Assembly (NCBI GenBank): GCA_942490855.1
Contig: CALNYS010000004.1
Location: forward strand, 1,364,001 to 1,428,000
Direction of reading: 5' to 3'
DNA: 64,000 nucleotides
From: CALNYS01 sp942490855
GTDB lineage: Bacteria > Planctomycetota > Phycisphaerae > Phycisphaerales > UBA1924
In this document: positions 40,650 to 48,837 of the stretch, in pieces
Layout of the letters: each line of letters opens with the position of its first letter
Position numbering within the stretch: the stretch's first letter is position 1
The notes under the pieces: generated by a model
What the model was told of the DNA's origin: nothing
Databases searched by the model: none
Seen by the model: the letters and a program-made list of their open reading frames with translations, nothing else
Translations under genes and position numbers: made by a program

Positions 40650-42529
40650 GCGCCCGGCAGTGCTGCTGCGGGTCGGACTCGTGCTGCGCCCCGGGGCGGA
40701 TCTACCAGTTCCCCTCCGACATGCGCGCCGCGCCGTCCACGCTCGAGGTGGACCACGACACCAGCGTCTCCTGGAGGCACACCGTCGCGACCGAGGGGGA
40801 CGCCACGCTCATCGTGAGCTATTCCAGCGGCTTCGCCGGGACCGTCAGCTCCGGCGCCACGTCGCTGGGCCCGAAGGGGTGCGACGGGTTCGTCGTGACC
40901 GACGACGACTCGAGCCTTGAGATCATCGGGACCAACCCAGACGGCGACGACATCTACGAGTCGATCGACATGGACCTCGAGGTGCGCGTTGACCCGAAGC
41001 TCGCGAGCGTCGAGGGGCCGGGCTTCACCGACGCGGGGCTCTACACCTGGGCCAAGGACTTCTTCGGCCACCTCGTGAGCGTGCAGATCACCAGCCGCTA
41101 CTCGCAGTTCGCGCGGGAGACGGGCCCGCCGCTGGACGTGGGCGACTACACCGTCGACACGGCCCGCTTCGAGCTGGGCTACCCGTGCGAGAACCTCCCG
41201 GGCTTCGCCAGCATCGTGACGGGCTCGGCGCCCGACATCGCCACCACCGGAACGCAGCTCGACGGGCACGAGTTCACCGTGCCAGGGGCGCACAACAGCG
41301 TCGCGACGCCCCTCATGGTCGAAAACGGCGTCGTGCCCGACCGGATGCTGGGGAACAAGACATTCTCGTGGATCGATTCGAGCGGCGATTACCACGAGGT
41401 GAGCAACGAGATCACGCACACCCGCGCCGACCAGGACAGCGTCGGGGACATCCACGTCAAGCGGACGATCATCAAGCGGCGGGTCTCGGTGCTCGGGGGC
41501 GGGGAGATGCGGCGCATCACCGACGTGTGGGTGATCGAGTCGGACCTGACGCTGACGATGCGCGACGACGACGACGACGTCCACACCGCGATGGAGCGGT
41601 GCAGCGGGTACACGGCGCAGGTGGCCGCGTACTGCGCGGGGACGACGCCGTCTGATTGCTGCGTGGAGAGCTCGCTGCCGTGCTCGAAGGCCGACGACGG
41701 GCAGGACATCGTCTACCGCACGACGATGAGGCCGACGCAGACGATCAAGCTGGCGCTGGCCGGCGACGGCGACGACCCCGACGTGACCGAGGCGGTGCAG
41801 AACCTCGCGATCCCCGGCATCACCGACGGGATCGTGACCGCCGACGGGGCGCCCACGGTGGTGCGGGTGGGCACGGAGGTCAACGCGAGCGACCCCTGCA
41901 AGCCCCCGCCGGGCCCGCACGCCTTCGCCGAGCGCGAGAGCCCGCTGACGGGCTACGACGCGGCGGGCTTCTTCACCGTGCTGGCGCGGGAGCGGCTGTC
42001 GGTCCTGAGCGACGCGACGCCCGACGCCCGGCGCGTGGGGATGCTCTGGAGCTGGCAGACGGACATGGTCAAGCGGAGGGGGATCGTCTCGGGCTTCGGG
42101 GGGACGGCGACGCTGGTGGCGAACATCCGCTTCATCTACGACAAGACGAGCGGGACGGGGTCGTTCAGCGCCGGGGCGTCGTCGCTGGCGGTCTTCGGCG
42201 TGCCCGACGGCTCGTGGGCGACGTCGGTGGGGTCGGCCCTCTCGCACACGGGGGACACGGGGGTGTGCCTGATCTACCTGCGCGTGCTCTCGTCGGCGAT
42301 CGAGTCGGGGGTGACGCTGACGCGGCTTGATACGAGCACCGTGCCGCGGCTGATCGTGCGCTTCGACGCGGTCCTCGAGACGCTCAACCTGGCCGAGTGC
42401 GCGCCGGCGGCGTCGCCGGTCGTGATGCCCACGCCGGAGCAGAGCAAGGCGCTGGCCAGCGAGCGGCGGGAGAGCGAGCGGGCGAAGAAGGCGGGCGACG
42501 GCTGCTGCGGGGGGTGGCGGGATGTCTGA
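40646..42529 (+). CDS. Large Cys-rich tail-tip protein
   Basis: 627 residues from a GTG. A Cys cluster opens the protein (QCCCGSDSCCAPG), and more Cys pairs occur in the middle (TPSDCCVESSLPC) and at the end (GDGCCGGW), an unusual number for a virion protein. The body is beta-rich (ATLIVSYSSGFAGTVSSG, LVSVQITSRYSQF, IKRRVSVLGGGEMRRITDV). Last large gene of the tail operon, so candidate receptor-binding or tip protein. No family recognized. Confidence 0.6.
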   Translation: MSARQCCCGSDSCCAPGRIYQFPSDMRAAPSTLEVDHDTSVSWRHTVATEGDATLIVSYSSGFAGTVSSGATSLGPKGCDGFVVTDDDSSLEIIGTNPDGDDIYESIDMDLEVRVDPKLASVEGPGFTDAGLYTWAKDFFGHLVSVQITSRYSQFARETGPPLDVGDYTVDTARFELGYPCENLPGFASIVTGSAPDIATTGTQLDGHEFTVPGAHNSVATPLMVENGVVPDRMLGNKTFSWIDSSGDYHEVSNEITHTRADQDSVGDIHVKRTIIKRRVSVLGGGEMRRITDVWVIESDLTLTMRDDDDDVHTAMERCSGYTAQVAAYCAGTTPSDCCVESSLPCSKADDGQDIVYRTTMRPTQTIKLALAGDGDDPDVTEAVQNLAIPGITDGIVTADGAPTVVRVGTEVNASDPCKPPPGPHAFAERESPLTGYDAAGFFTVLARERLSVLSDATPDARRVGMLWSWQTDMVKRRGIVSGFGGTATLVANIRFIYDKTSGTGSFSAGASSLAVFGVPDGSWATSVGSALSHTGDTGVCLIYLRVLSSAIESGVTLTRLDTSTVPRLIVRFDAVLETLNLAECAPAASPVVMPTPEQSKALASERRESERAKKAGDGCCGGWRDV

Positions 42530-42821
42530 CCCGACGCTGGTGCATGTGCTGGCGGCGGTGGGCGTCGCGGCGGTCGTGGTGGCGCAGGAGGCGGGGCCGG
42601 GGGCCGCGGTGCGCGAGCGCGTGCTGCGGCCGGCGCTGCTGGTGGTGGGGGCCGCGGCGCGTCAGCGGCGGGTGGACGGGGTGCTCGATTGCATGGTGTG
42701 CGCGAGCATTTGGGCGGGGGTGGGGGTCGGGCTGGCGTGCGGGCTGGGGTGGGGGGCGCTGCTGGTGAGCGCGGGGGCGGCTGCGGTGGTGTGGGGGGTT
42801 ATGAGAGCGGGGCGTCAATAA
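42522..42821 (+). CDS. Small membrane protein (DUF1360-like)
   Basis: 99 residues. Hydrophobic N-terminal helix (LVHVLAAVGVAAVVVAQ), basic middle, then CMVCASIWAGVGVGLACG and a C-terminal helix (LLVSAGAAAVVWGVM). The CxxC-x-W motif beginning a membrane helix resembles DUF1360 proteins of phages and Gram-positive bacteria. Ends the rightward prophage operon. Confidence 0.6.
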   Translation: MSDPTLVHVLAAVGVAAVVVAQEAGPGAAVRERVLRPALLVVGAAARQRRVDGVLDCMVCASIWAGVGVGLACGLGWGALLVSAGAAAVVWGVMRAGRQ

Positions 42822-42892
42822 TCCCGCGCGTTTTATTCCAGATTTGATTCCTGTACCCGGTATGCGACCCGTGAGGGGCGGTTTTATGAAGG

Positions 42893-43093
42893 CTATGGGG
42901 TGCGTGGTTTCGTCAAGTATCGAGATGACGAGGCATCATCAACCTGGATGAAGCCATCGCAGCGGGGGGCGGCGGGGGTGCGGTCGGGCGTCCAGCGGAG
43001 CATGGTGTAGCGCGGGGGGCGCGGGGGCTCGTGGTGGCGCTGGCAGGCGCGGGCGAGGGGGCAGTCGAGGGTGGCGCAGGGGGTGATGGGCAT
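42893..43093 (-). CDS. Small Cys-containing protein
   Basis: 66 residues (ITPCATLDCPLARACQRH, YTMLRWTPDRTPAAP, RCDGFIQVDDAS). Codons use G/C at the third position and the frame starts 14 bases after the upstream gene's stop, so it is plausibly the second gene of a short leftward operon at the prophage right end. Four Cys and two His residues may bind metal. No Shine-Dalgarno is visible. Confidence 0.45.
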   Translation of the reverse strand: MPITPCATLDCPLARACQRHHEPPRPPRYTMLRWTPDRTPAAPRCDGFIQVDDASSSRYLTKPRTP

Positions 43094-43106
43094 GGCGGGG
43101 TGGGCA

Positions 43107-43880
43107 TTAGATGGCGCCTTCCTCGTAGGTGCGTGAGCCGTCGAGCTCGGCGAAGGTGAAGCCGTGGGCGTGCTCAAATAGGTTGCATGAGGAGAGCACG
43201 AGGTACAGGTCTTCGGCGCCTTCCTTGGTCAGCCGGAAGTGAGCTTCGCTGAACCGATCGGGGGCCATCATGCAGCCATCCTCGTCATAAACGTCGGGGA
43301 GAGCCCCCCAGTCCTCCTCGTGGAAATACTCGGGGTCGAAGACGTACGCCTCAGAGCCCGGGACGTCGCCGAGGGTTCGGTATCGAATGGCGCCTCGCTC
43401 GGTCTGGTACCACCACGTCGCTCTCCGGCAACGCGAAAAGGTGACGGCCCTTCCTGCGCGATCGACGACCGTGAGTGTGTCGTCTGCAACCAGTTCGGCG
43501 AGAACGCCCCGGCTGGCGACGCTGAGGAGCGCGTCACGTCGTTCCTTGTCGCGCGCGGCGGCCTCTCGCTCTTCACGCAACGCGTCGAGCCGTTTCTTGG
43601 CGGCGGAGAGTCTCTCTTCTTCGGCGCGGCGGGCGCGGGCGCGGTCGGCGATCTGGTCGAGGGTGAGATGCTCGAGGCCGAGGATCTCGGCCATCTCGGG
43701 GGGGGTGATGTCGTGGTAGTCGGGCGAGCCGGGGTCGCTGAGGGTGGGGCCGTTGGGGTGGCGGGTGAGGGCGGCGTGGGGCATGACGTTGGCGCGGAAG
43801 ACGGCGGCGTCGAGCAGGGAGGCGAACGCGGCTGAGGGGGCGTCAGCGCCGGGGAGAGCGATGGCGTAGGCGAGGGGCAT
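43107..43880 (-). CDS. Hypothetical protein with central coiled coil
   Basis: 257 residues from the ATG at 43880. N-terminal segment DAAVFRANVMPHAAL, then PPEMAEILGLEHLTLDQIA, a coiled coil (ARRAEEERLSAAKKRLDAL, REEREAAARDKERRD) and a soluble C-terminal domain (DTLTVVDRAGRAVTF, YVFDPEYFHEEDWGALP, FRLTKEGAEDLYLVL). Located between the tail operon and integrase and transcribed with the integrase direction, so it is expressed separately from virion genes, possibly in the lysogen. No family recognized. Confidence 0.6.
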   Translation of the reverse strand: MPLAYAIALPGADAPSAAFASLLDAAVFRANVMPHAALTRHPNGPTLSDPGSPDYHDITPPEMAEILGLEHLTLDQIADRARARRAEEERLSAAKKRLDALREEREAAARDKERRDALLSVASRGVLAELVADDTLTVVDRAGRAVTFSRCRRATWWYQTERGAIRYRTLGDVPGSEAYVFDPEYFHEEDWGALPDVYDEDGCMMAPDRFSEAHFRLTKEGAEDLYLVLSSCNLFEHAHGFTFAELDGSRTYEEGAI

Positions 43881-44012
43881 GGGCGGGGCTCCGGTCGCGT
43901 GGTGTGCGTGAGCGTACGCGTGAGGGGACGAGGGGGGCAAGGGTTGGGGGGTTTCCGGGGGGTTGGGTAGGTTCTCCCGAAGGAAAGCGGCCAGGAGATA
44001 CCGCCGGAAAAA

Positions 44013-44038
44013 GCCGAGAAAGGGGACAGACTTTCTTT
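44013..44038. repeat. 26-bp repeat downstream of integrase 2
   Basis: Exact match to 2720-2745, again just beyond an integrase stop codon. The hairpin-forming core GAAAGGGGACAGACTTTC is shared. It marks the integrase cassette as a unit common to both elements. Confidence 0.8.
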
Positions 44039-44081
44039 CGCGCGGTGTGCCTCTGAAAAAAACGCTGCAACGCGCCCGCCC

Positions 44082-45289
44082 TCAGCCCAGTTTTCGCGCG
44101 GCCTCTTCCATCGCTTTGACGTTCGGAGCGACGTAAATCGACGTGGTTCTCGGCGACGAGTGCCCGAGCATGAGCTGCGCGATCTTCTCGCCGTGCTCGT
44201 GTTCGAAGAGCGTCGCGGCCGTGTGCCTCAACTGGTGGGGCGTCCACTTCGCCACGCCCGCGGCCTTCGCCGCGCGTTGCACCGCCTGGCGATACGAATC
44301 GGACGTGTATCGGTGGGAGGGCAGGCGCCGGGGGTTGGGGCTGAGGTTCGTCCCGGGCCGATTCCCGCACGACTCCGGCGTCACCCGAGACGCCCGGCGC
44401 TCGGCGAGCTTCGCTTCGAACGACTCCCGCGGCGAAAAAAACGGGTCATCGTCTCCCCGGTGGAGATACCGCATCAGGATCGCCTGCGCCTGCGGCCCCA
44501 GCGGGACCCGGCGCTCCTGGTTCCGGTGGAGGTTCTTGTGCTGGAGGGGGTGTACCACCAGACCTCGCCGGCGCGGTCGATCTGCCCCGGGGTCATGTTG
44601 CAGAGCTCATCGGAGCGCATGCCCGTGAGCAGATGCACGCGCATCATGTCCCCAACGACGCGGGTGGCGTGCCCGATCGTCGCCGTCACGGTCTCAACCG
44701 GAACCGGCTTGACATCCACCGACTCGCGCGCCGGGGACTGCCCCCACTTGAGAAACTCCACCGCGTTCAGACGTCCGAGCGTCCCGATCGGGGCGTGGCC
44801 CTTGCGTTCGCCCCACTTGAACACCCGGAGGAGGATCTGCCCCATCTCGTTGCACGACGAGCGGACGTGGCGCGGCTTGCTCTCGACGACGTTCCCGTGC
44901 TCGTCGCGCTTCTCGATGACGAGCGACGCGAGATGGTCGAGGAACGCCTCGACGTGCCCCGGCTTGATCTCGCCGATCGGCTGCTCGGCCAGGAGGTTGA
45001 CCTCGAGAGCCCGCTGGATCGTCTTGCGGATCTTCGCGTCGTTCTTCGAGAGCTTCGCGCCGGCGTAGAGCTTGTGGGCAATCACGAACTCCGCGAGCAA
45101 CTCGTACACCAGCCGCGGTTTCGGTCGGTGCTGGGCACGGTGAACCTCGGCCTGGAGGCGGGCGTATTCAGCGGCCGCCTCGGGGCTCCCGTGCTGGCCG
45201 AGATAGACATCTTTTCCGTCGATCCGCGTTCGAACGAGGCCCGAAGGCTTGTGGTGGTACAGGGGCAAGGGACGCTGGCGGGCGGGCAT
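44082..45289 (-). pseudogene. int: Tyrosine integrase of the prophage, single-base frameshift
   Basis: Integrase homologous to the one at 2.8-3.9 kb. From the ATG at 45289 the frame gives the arm/core domains (RTRIDGKDVYLGQHG, KWGERKGHAPIGTLGRL) and box I (LLTGMRSDELCNM), to EVWWYTP at about 44556. The frame then changes to LQHKNLHRNQERRVPLG, TPHQLRHTAATLFEHEHG, LMLGHSSPRTTSIYVAPN (box II Arg/His and nucleophile Tyr). The switch is at a run of five C on the coding strand; one more C would restore a 402-residue protein. Either a deletion, an assembly error, or less likely recoding. It lies directly inside the tRNA-Pro end, as expected for the prophage integrase. Confidence 0.88.
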
Positions 45290-45303
45290 GGCGCATCCTC
45301 CGA

Positions 45304-45320
45304 GTGGTAATCGGTGGTAA
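45304..45320. repeat. Candidate integrase arm-type sites, right end
   Basis: GTGGTAATCGGTGGTAA: two GTGGTAA units 10 bases apart between the integrase start and the right attachment repeat; similar to GTGGTAAATCGTGGTA at 4227-4242 inside the left end. Element 1 has a variant (GGGTAGTCCAGGGGTAGTC) in the same place at about 3965-3983. Confidence 0.4.
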
Positions 45321-45375
45321 TCGCCCATCCAGTTCGGCTGTTGTTCTCTTCCCTGTCCAGCGCATCCCAACGCCT

Positions 45376-45439
45376 GACAAAGACTTACGAAGTCGGGGTG
45401 ACTGGATTCGAACCAGCGACCTTCTCGTCCCGAACGAGA
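45376..45439. repeat. Right attachment-site copy within tRNA-Pro (attR)
   Basis: 64 bases identical to 4038-4101. It covers the tRNA-Pro gene from nucleotide 28 (in the anticodon stem) to its 3' end plus 17 bases beyond, so integration reconstituted a full tRNA. Similarity weakens on both sides. Confidence 0.92.
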
Positions 45440-45466
45440 CGCGCTACCAAGCTGCGCTACACCCCG
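45393..45466 (-). tRNA. tRNA-Pro(CGG)
   Basis: 74 nucleotides on the minus strand. Acceptor stem CGGGGTG/CACCCCG with discriminator A, D-arm GCGC-AGCTTGGTA-GCGC, anticodon stem TCTCG/CGAGA with loop TTCGGGA (anticodon CGG, reads proline CCG), and T-arm with TTCGAAT. CCA is not encoded. It is the integration target of both elements. Confidence 0.95.
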
Positions 45467-45497
45467 CAGTGAGGGGGAATGGTAGCGGCGCGGAGGG

Positions 45498-45534
45498 CAA
45501 AAAGAAAACCGGCGGCGCCCGAAGACGCCGCCGG
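45498..45534 (-). terminator. Terminator of the 45.6-kb matrixin gene
   Basis: Perfect 9-bp stem (CCGGCGGCG at 45509-45517 with CGCCGCCGG at 45526-45534); on the minus strand it is followed by TTTTCTTTTTG. It lies 25 bases beyond the stop codon of the leftward matrixin-type gene. Confidence 0.85.
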
Positions 45535-45558
45535 TGGATGCGTTCAGGGGGGGCTGGG

Positions 45559-47103
45559 TTAGCAGCCGGGCCCGGTCCAGGACGCGAGCATGATGGCGAG
45601 GTCGGTCGAGTCGGTGTTCCCGTCGCCGTCGATGTCGCCGCCGGCGCCGTCCCAGTTCGCCAGGAGGATGGCGAGGTCGGTGGAGTCAACGCAGCCGTCC
45701 CCGGAGAGGTCGGCGGGGTTGGTGGGGCCGCCGCCGCCGGACGTCGTGATGGTCACGTCGTACATCTGCGCGGTGTTGGGGAACGAGCCGGCGCCGCTGC
45801 GGACGCGGACGTACCAGATCTCGGAGGCGCCGTCGACGTCGCCGAGGACGAGGTTGATGAACTCGCTGCCGCCGACGGGGTTGTTGTCCGCCACGGCGGC
45901 GCCGCCCATCGTGACCGTGAAGTTCGGCTCGAGGATCTCGATCGAGAGGTCGCCCTGGGCGGTCCCGTTGAACTCGCCGCCGGAGTTCCCGACACAGCCG
46001 CTGCCGCCGCCGCCGTTCTGCGGGCCCTCGAAGTAGGTCGGGCCGATCGGCTGGAGGAAGACGGAGATCTCGGTGCCCCCGAAGTTCTCGAAGCGGTAGA
46101 GGTCGATGTCGCTCGAGGAGTGCAGGGTCATGTCGTCGATCGTGATCGGGAGACCGTTGTTGGTCTGGCCGAGCATGGGGAGGTTGACCGAGCTCGGGCC
46201 GGTGGCGTTGGGCTCGAAGCGGTCGCCGTAGAGGTACTGCATCGAGAGCTGGTCATCGAACTGCGGGCCGAGGAAGCTGGTGTCGATGAACGGCTTCATC
46301 AGGATCGGGAAGCCGCCGATCGAGTTGGTGTCGTCGGGGCAGGTGTGGGCGAGGCCCATGCCGTGCCCGTGCTCGTGCGTGATGACGTTGCGGAAGAAGG
46401 TGCTCGAGCCCCAGCTCTCGTCGACGTCCATGTACATGTCGCCGTCGTCGGGGAAGCTGTTGAAGGCGAGGACGTTCGACGGGCCGTCGAGCTCGCCCAT
46501 GACGATGCGGATGTCGCCGCGGTTGGAGCCGCCGTTGAAGGGCCCGGGCGCGTTGCCGGTCCAGGTGGCGCCGTCGTCGGTCGAGAACGTGTACTGCACG
46601 CCCGTGACCTCGGCCCAGCGGTCGAACTCTTCACCGAAGATCGCCTGCCAGACGGGGGCGGAGCCATAGATGCCGTTGAGGCGGCTGAAGATCTCGTTGA
46701 CCTCGCCGCTGCCGATCGAGATGCCGTCGGGCGGGAAGCTGTAGGTGAGCGCGACGGGGTTGCCGCGCTGCCCGAAGCCGCCCCAGCGGTCGGCCGGCTG
46801 GAATCGCGAGTGGTCAACCTCGCCGTAGTACCCCTCTTCGATACGGGTGAGGATCTTGTCGATCGCTTCACGCGGGGTGCCCGGGGCGGCGATGACGCTC
46901 GCGAACGCGTTCGTGCCGCAAGACGCAACGAGGCCCGCGACGCTGTCGCGGATCTGGTCGGCGACCGCGAGCTGAACCGCGAGCGGGGCGGCGCCCGTGG
47001 CCTCGGGGGCCGGGGCGGGGGACGTATGAGACACCGCGGCGACGCCGGACAGCGCGGCGATACCTGCCGCGCACACGAGCGCGAGCTTCTGGACTCTTAG
47101 CAT
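45559..47103 (-). CDS. Secreted matrixin-type metallopeptidase with dockerin-like tail
   Basis: 514 residues. Signal peptide (KLALVCAAGIAALSGVAAV), a pro-region, then a metzincin domain with zinc motif THEHGHGMGLAH (about residue 242) and a downstream Met-containing segment (GFPILMKPFID). A beta-domain follows (about 300-450). The C-terminus has two calcium-loop repeats (LSGDGCVDSTDLAILLANW and IDGDGNTDSTDLAIMLASW), a GC-type secretion or anchoring tail common in Phycisphaerae. Secreted protease, substrate unknown. It is paralogous to the neighbouring gene at 47.3-48.7 kb. Confidence 0.85.
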   Translation of the reverse strand: MLRVQKLALVCAAGIAALSGVAAVSHTSPAPAPEATGAAPLAVQLAVADQIRDSVAGLVASCGTNAFASVIAAPGTPREAIDKILTRIEEGYYGEVDHSRFQPADRWGGFGQRGNPVALTYSFPPDGISIGSGEVNEIFSRLNGIYGSAPVWQAIFGEEFDRWAEVTGVQYTFSTDDGATWTGNAPGPFNGGSNRGDIRIVMGELDGPSNVLAFNSFPDDGDMYMDVDESWGSSTFFRNVITHEHGHGMGLAHTCPDDTNSIGGFPILMKPFIDTSFLGPQFDDQLSMQYLYGDRFEPNATGPSSVNLPMLGQTNNGLPITIDDMTLHSSSDIDLYRFENFGGTEISVFLQPIGPTYFEGPQNGGGGSGCVGNSGGEFNGTAQGDLSIEILEPNFTVTMGGAAVADNNPVGGSEFINLVLGDVDGASEIWYVRVRSGAGSFPNTAQMYDVTITTSGGGGPTNPADLSGDGCVDSTDLAILLANWDGAGGDIDGDGNTDSTDLAIMLASWTGPGC

Positions 47104-47276
47104 GGAAACGCACCTTTCTAGAACGATGGCGACTCTCGGGCGCAGTTGCTGCCCCCATAACGCGCCCTCCCGGGGCGCGCACTCCTCACGATCCTTCTAT
47201 TGTGGCGCTTCCGGTTGGCTCTGGCGAGCTCTATCTGCAAAAAAGCAGCTTCTGGCGTCAATCGCGTCCTATAGCC

Positions 47277-48728
47277 TTAGCGCCCGCCCCCCGAGCAGCC
47301 CGGCCCCGTCCACGTGGCGAGCACGACCGCAAGGTCCGACGAATCGGTGATGGAGTCCCCGTCGATGTCGGCGTGCGGGCTGTCCCACTGAGCGATCAGC
47401 ACCGCGAGATCCACCGAGTCCACGCACCCGTCGCCCGTGAGATCGCCCGAGAGGGCGCCCCCGCCGAGCGTCGAGATCCCGAGGAAGTACGCCTGCACGC
47501 TCGCGTTGACGCCGCCCGAGCGGACCCGCAGGTACCAGTCCCCCTCGTCGTCCATCAAGAAATTCAGGCGACCCTCGGCCTCCCCCAGCCCGCCCGCGTC
47601 GAGGGTCTCGGCGATCGCGAAGTTCGGGCGGAGGATGTCCACGACCAGGTCCGCCTGACGGAGGCTGTCAAAGGGCGCCCCGCCGTCGCACGCGCTCGTT
47701 TGGGGGCCCTCGGTGTACACCTCGCCCGTTGGGGAGACCTGAAACGTCAGCGTCGTGCCGCCGAGGGACGGGACCCGGAAGAGGTCGAAGTCGTCGCTCG
47801 AGTGGAGCGACAGCGTGTCGAGCGTCTCGGGGAACCCGTCGTTCGAGAGCCCGAGGGCCGGGAGGTCCACCGCGCTGGGCCCGGCCTGGTTGGGCTCGAA
47901 CGGGTCGCCGTAGAGGAACTGCGCCGAGAGCGCGTCGTCGAGCTGGGGGCCGAGGAAGCCGGTGTTGATCGTCGGCTCCATCAGCTTCCGCCCCTCCTGC
48001 GGGCAGGAATGGAAGAGGCCCTGCCCGTGACCGTGCTCGTGGGCGAGCATGTTGCGCCACTCGGGGAGCGCCCCGCCGAAGCGACCCCACGGCCACTGGC
48101 TGTCGATGACCATGTCCCCGTTCTCGGGGAAGAAGTTGAAGGCGAAGAACGTCGTCGGCGTGACGCGCGCCATGACAATGCGCAGGTCGCCGCGCCCCGG
48201 GTTCCCGTGGAACGGTCCCCGCGTGCCCCACGGCGCGTCGTCGTCGGCGACCTCGGTATAGGTGTTCCCGGTGATCGCGCTCCAGCTGTCGAACATGTCG
48301 CGGAAGGACTGCTTCCACGTTGCTTCGTCGCCGAAGAGCACCCCGAGGCGCTCGTGGAGGACGTTGGGCTGGATGTCGCCCGAGTTGTTGATGTTGCCGT
48401 CAACCATCACCCCGTCGGAGGGGAAGCTGTAGGTCAGCGCGACGGGGTTGCCCGCCTCGCCCTCGGGGCCCCATCGCCCGGCGAAGGGCTGGAAGCGCGC
48501 CGCGCCGTCACCCTCCATCTGCCCCAGCAGGAGCTCCATCTCGCGCATCGCCTCTTCGAGCGGGACACCCGGTTTGATCGCGGCGCTGCCCCACGGCGTG
48601 ACCAGGCACGCCGCGTTCTGAGAACGCGTGGGCGCCGCCGCCGGGCGCGCGCTGGCGGTCAGGACCGCGGGCAGCGCGCCGAGAGCGAGGCAGACAAGGA
48701 GCAGGGCGGCGGTGGAGGATCGGCGCAT
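47277..48728 (-). CDS. Second secreted matrixin-type metallopeptidase, dockerin-like tail
   Basis: 483 residues from the ATG at 48728, which begins the signal peptide (RRSSTAALLLVCLALGALP). Zinc motif AHEHGHGQGLFH (about 229), followed by KLMEPTINTGFLGPQLDD, then a beta-domain and two terminal repeats (LTGDGCVDSVDLAVLIAQW, IDGDSITDSSDLAVVLATW). It is clearly a paralog of the downstream gene, sharing ALTYSFPPDG-type and YGDxFEPNxxGPSxVDLP blocks. The 173-base gap to the next gene has no clear terminator, so joint transcription is possible. Confidence 0.85.
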   Translation of the reverse strand: MRRSSTAALLLVCLALGALPAVLTASARPAAAPTRSQNAACLVTPWGSAAIKPGVPLEEAMREMELLLGQMEGDGAARFQPFAGRWGPEGEAGNPVALTYSFPSDGVMVDGNINNSGDIQPNVLHERLGVLFGDEATWKQSFRDMFDSWSAITGNTYTEVADDDAPWGTRGPFHGNPGRGDLRIVMARVTPTTFFAFNFFPENGDMVIDSQWPWGRFGGALPEWRNMLAHEHGHGQGLFHSCPQEGRKLMEPTINTGFLGPQLDDALSAQFLYGDPFEPNQAGPSAVDLPALGLSNDGFPETLDTLSLHSSDDFDLFRVPSLGGTTLTFQVSPTGEVYTEGPQTSACDGGAPFDSLRQADLVVDILRPNFAIAETLDAGGLGEAEGRLNFLMDDEGDWYLRVRSGGVNASVQAYFLGISTLGGGALSGDLTGDGCVDSVDLAVLIAQWDSPHADIDGDSITDSSDLAVVLATWTGPGCSGGGR

Positions 48729-48837
48729 CGGGTGCCTCCCGGGGGCGTTGGGCGTCGCATCGACGCTACAGACGACCCAGAGGGGGCACAAGGACGAACC
48801 GATCAGACGCGCCGGGTTTCAGACGCCGGGCAGGTGC

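Larger units (their letters stand above)
4038..45439. mobile_element. Siphovirus-type prophage integrated at tRNA-Pro (about 41.3 kb)
   Basis: Bounded by a perfect 64-bp direct repeat derived from tRNA-Pro(CGG), with the intact tRNA at the right end and an integrase gene directly inside that end. It contains a repressor-like gene, a replication module, DNA methyltransferases, lysis-type membrane proteins, terminase, portal, protease-capsid fusion, connectors, tail tube, tail chaperones, tape measure and tail-tip genes in the usual siphovirus order, all rightward from 8999 to 42821. The repeat-to-repeat distance is 41,338 bases. Left of the repressor lies a 4-kb cargo block with an ECF sigma factor and kinase. 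The integrase carries a frameshift, so self-excision may be lost. No primase, helicase or recognizable endolysin was identified. Confidence 0.88.
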
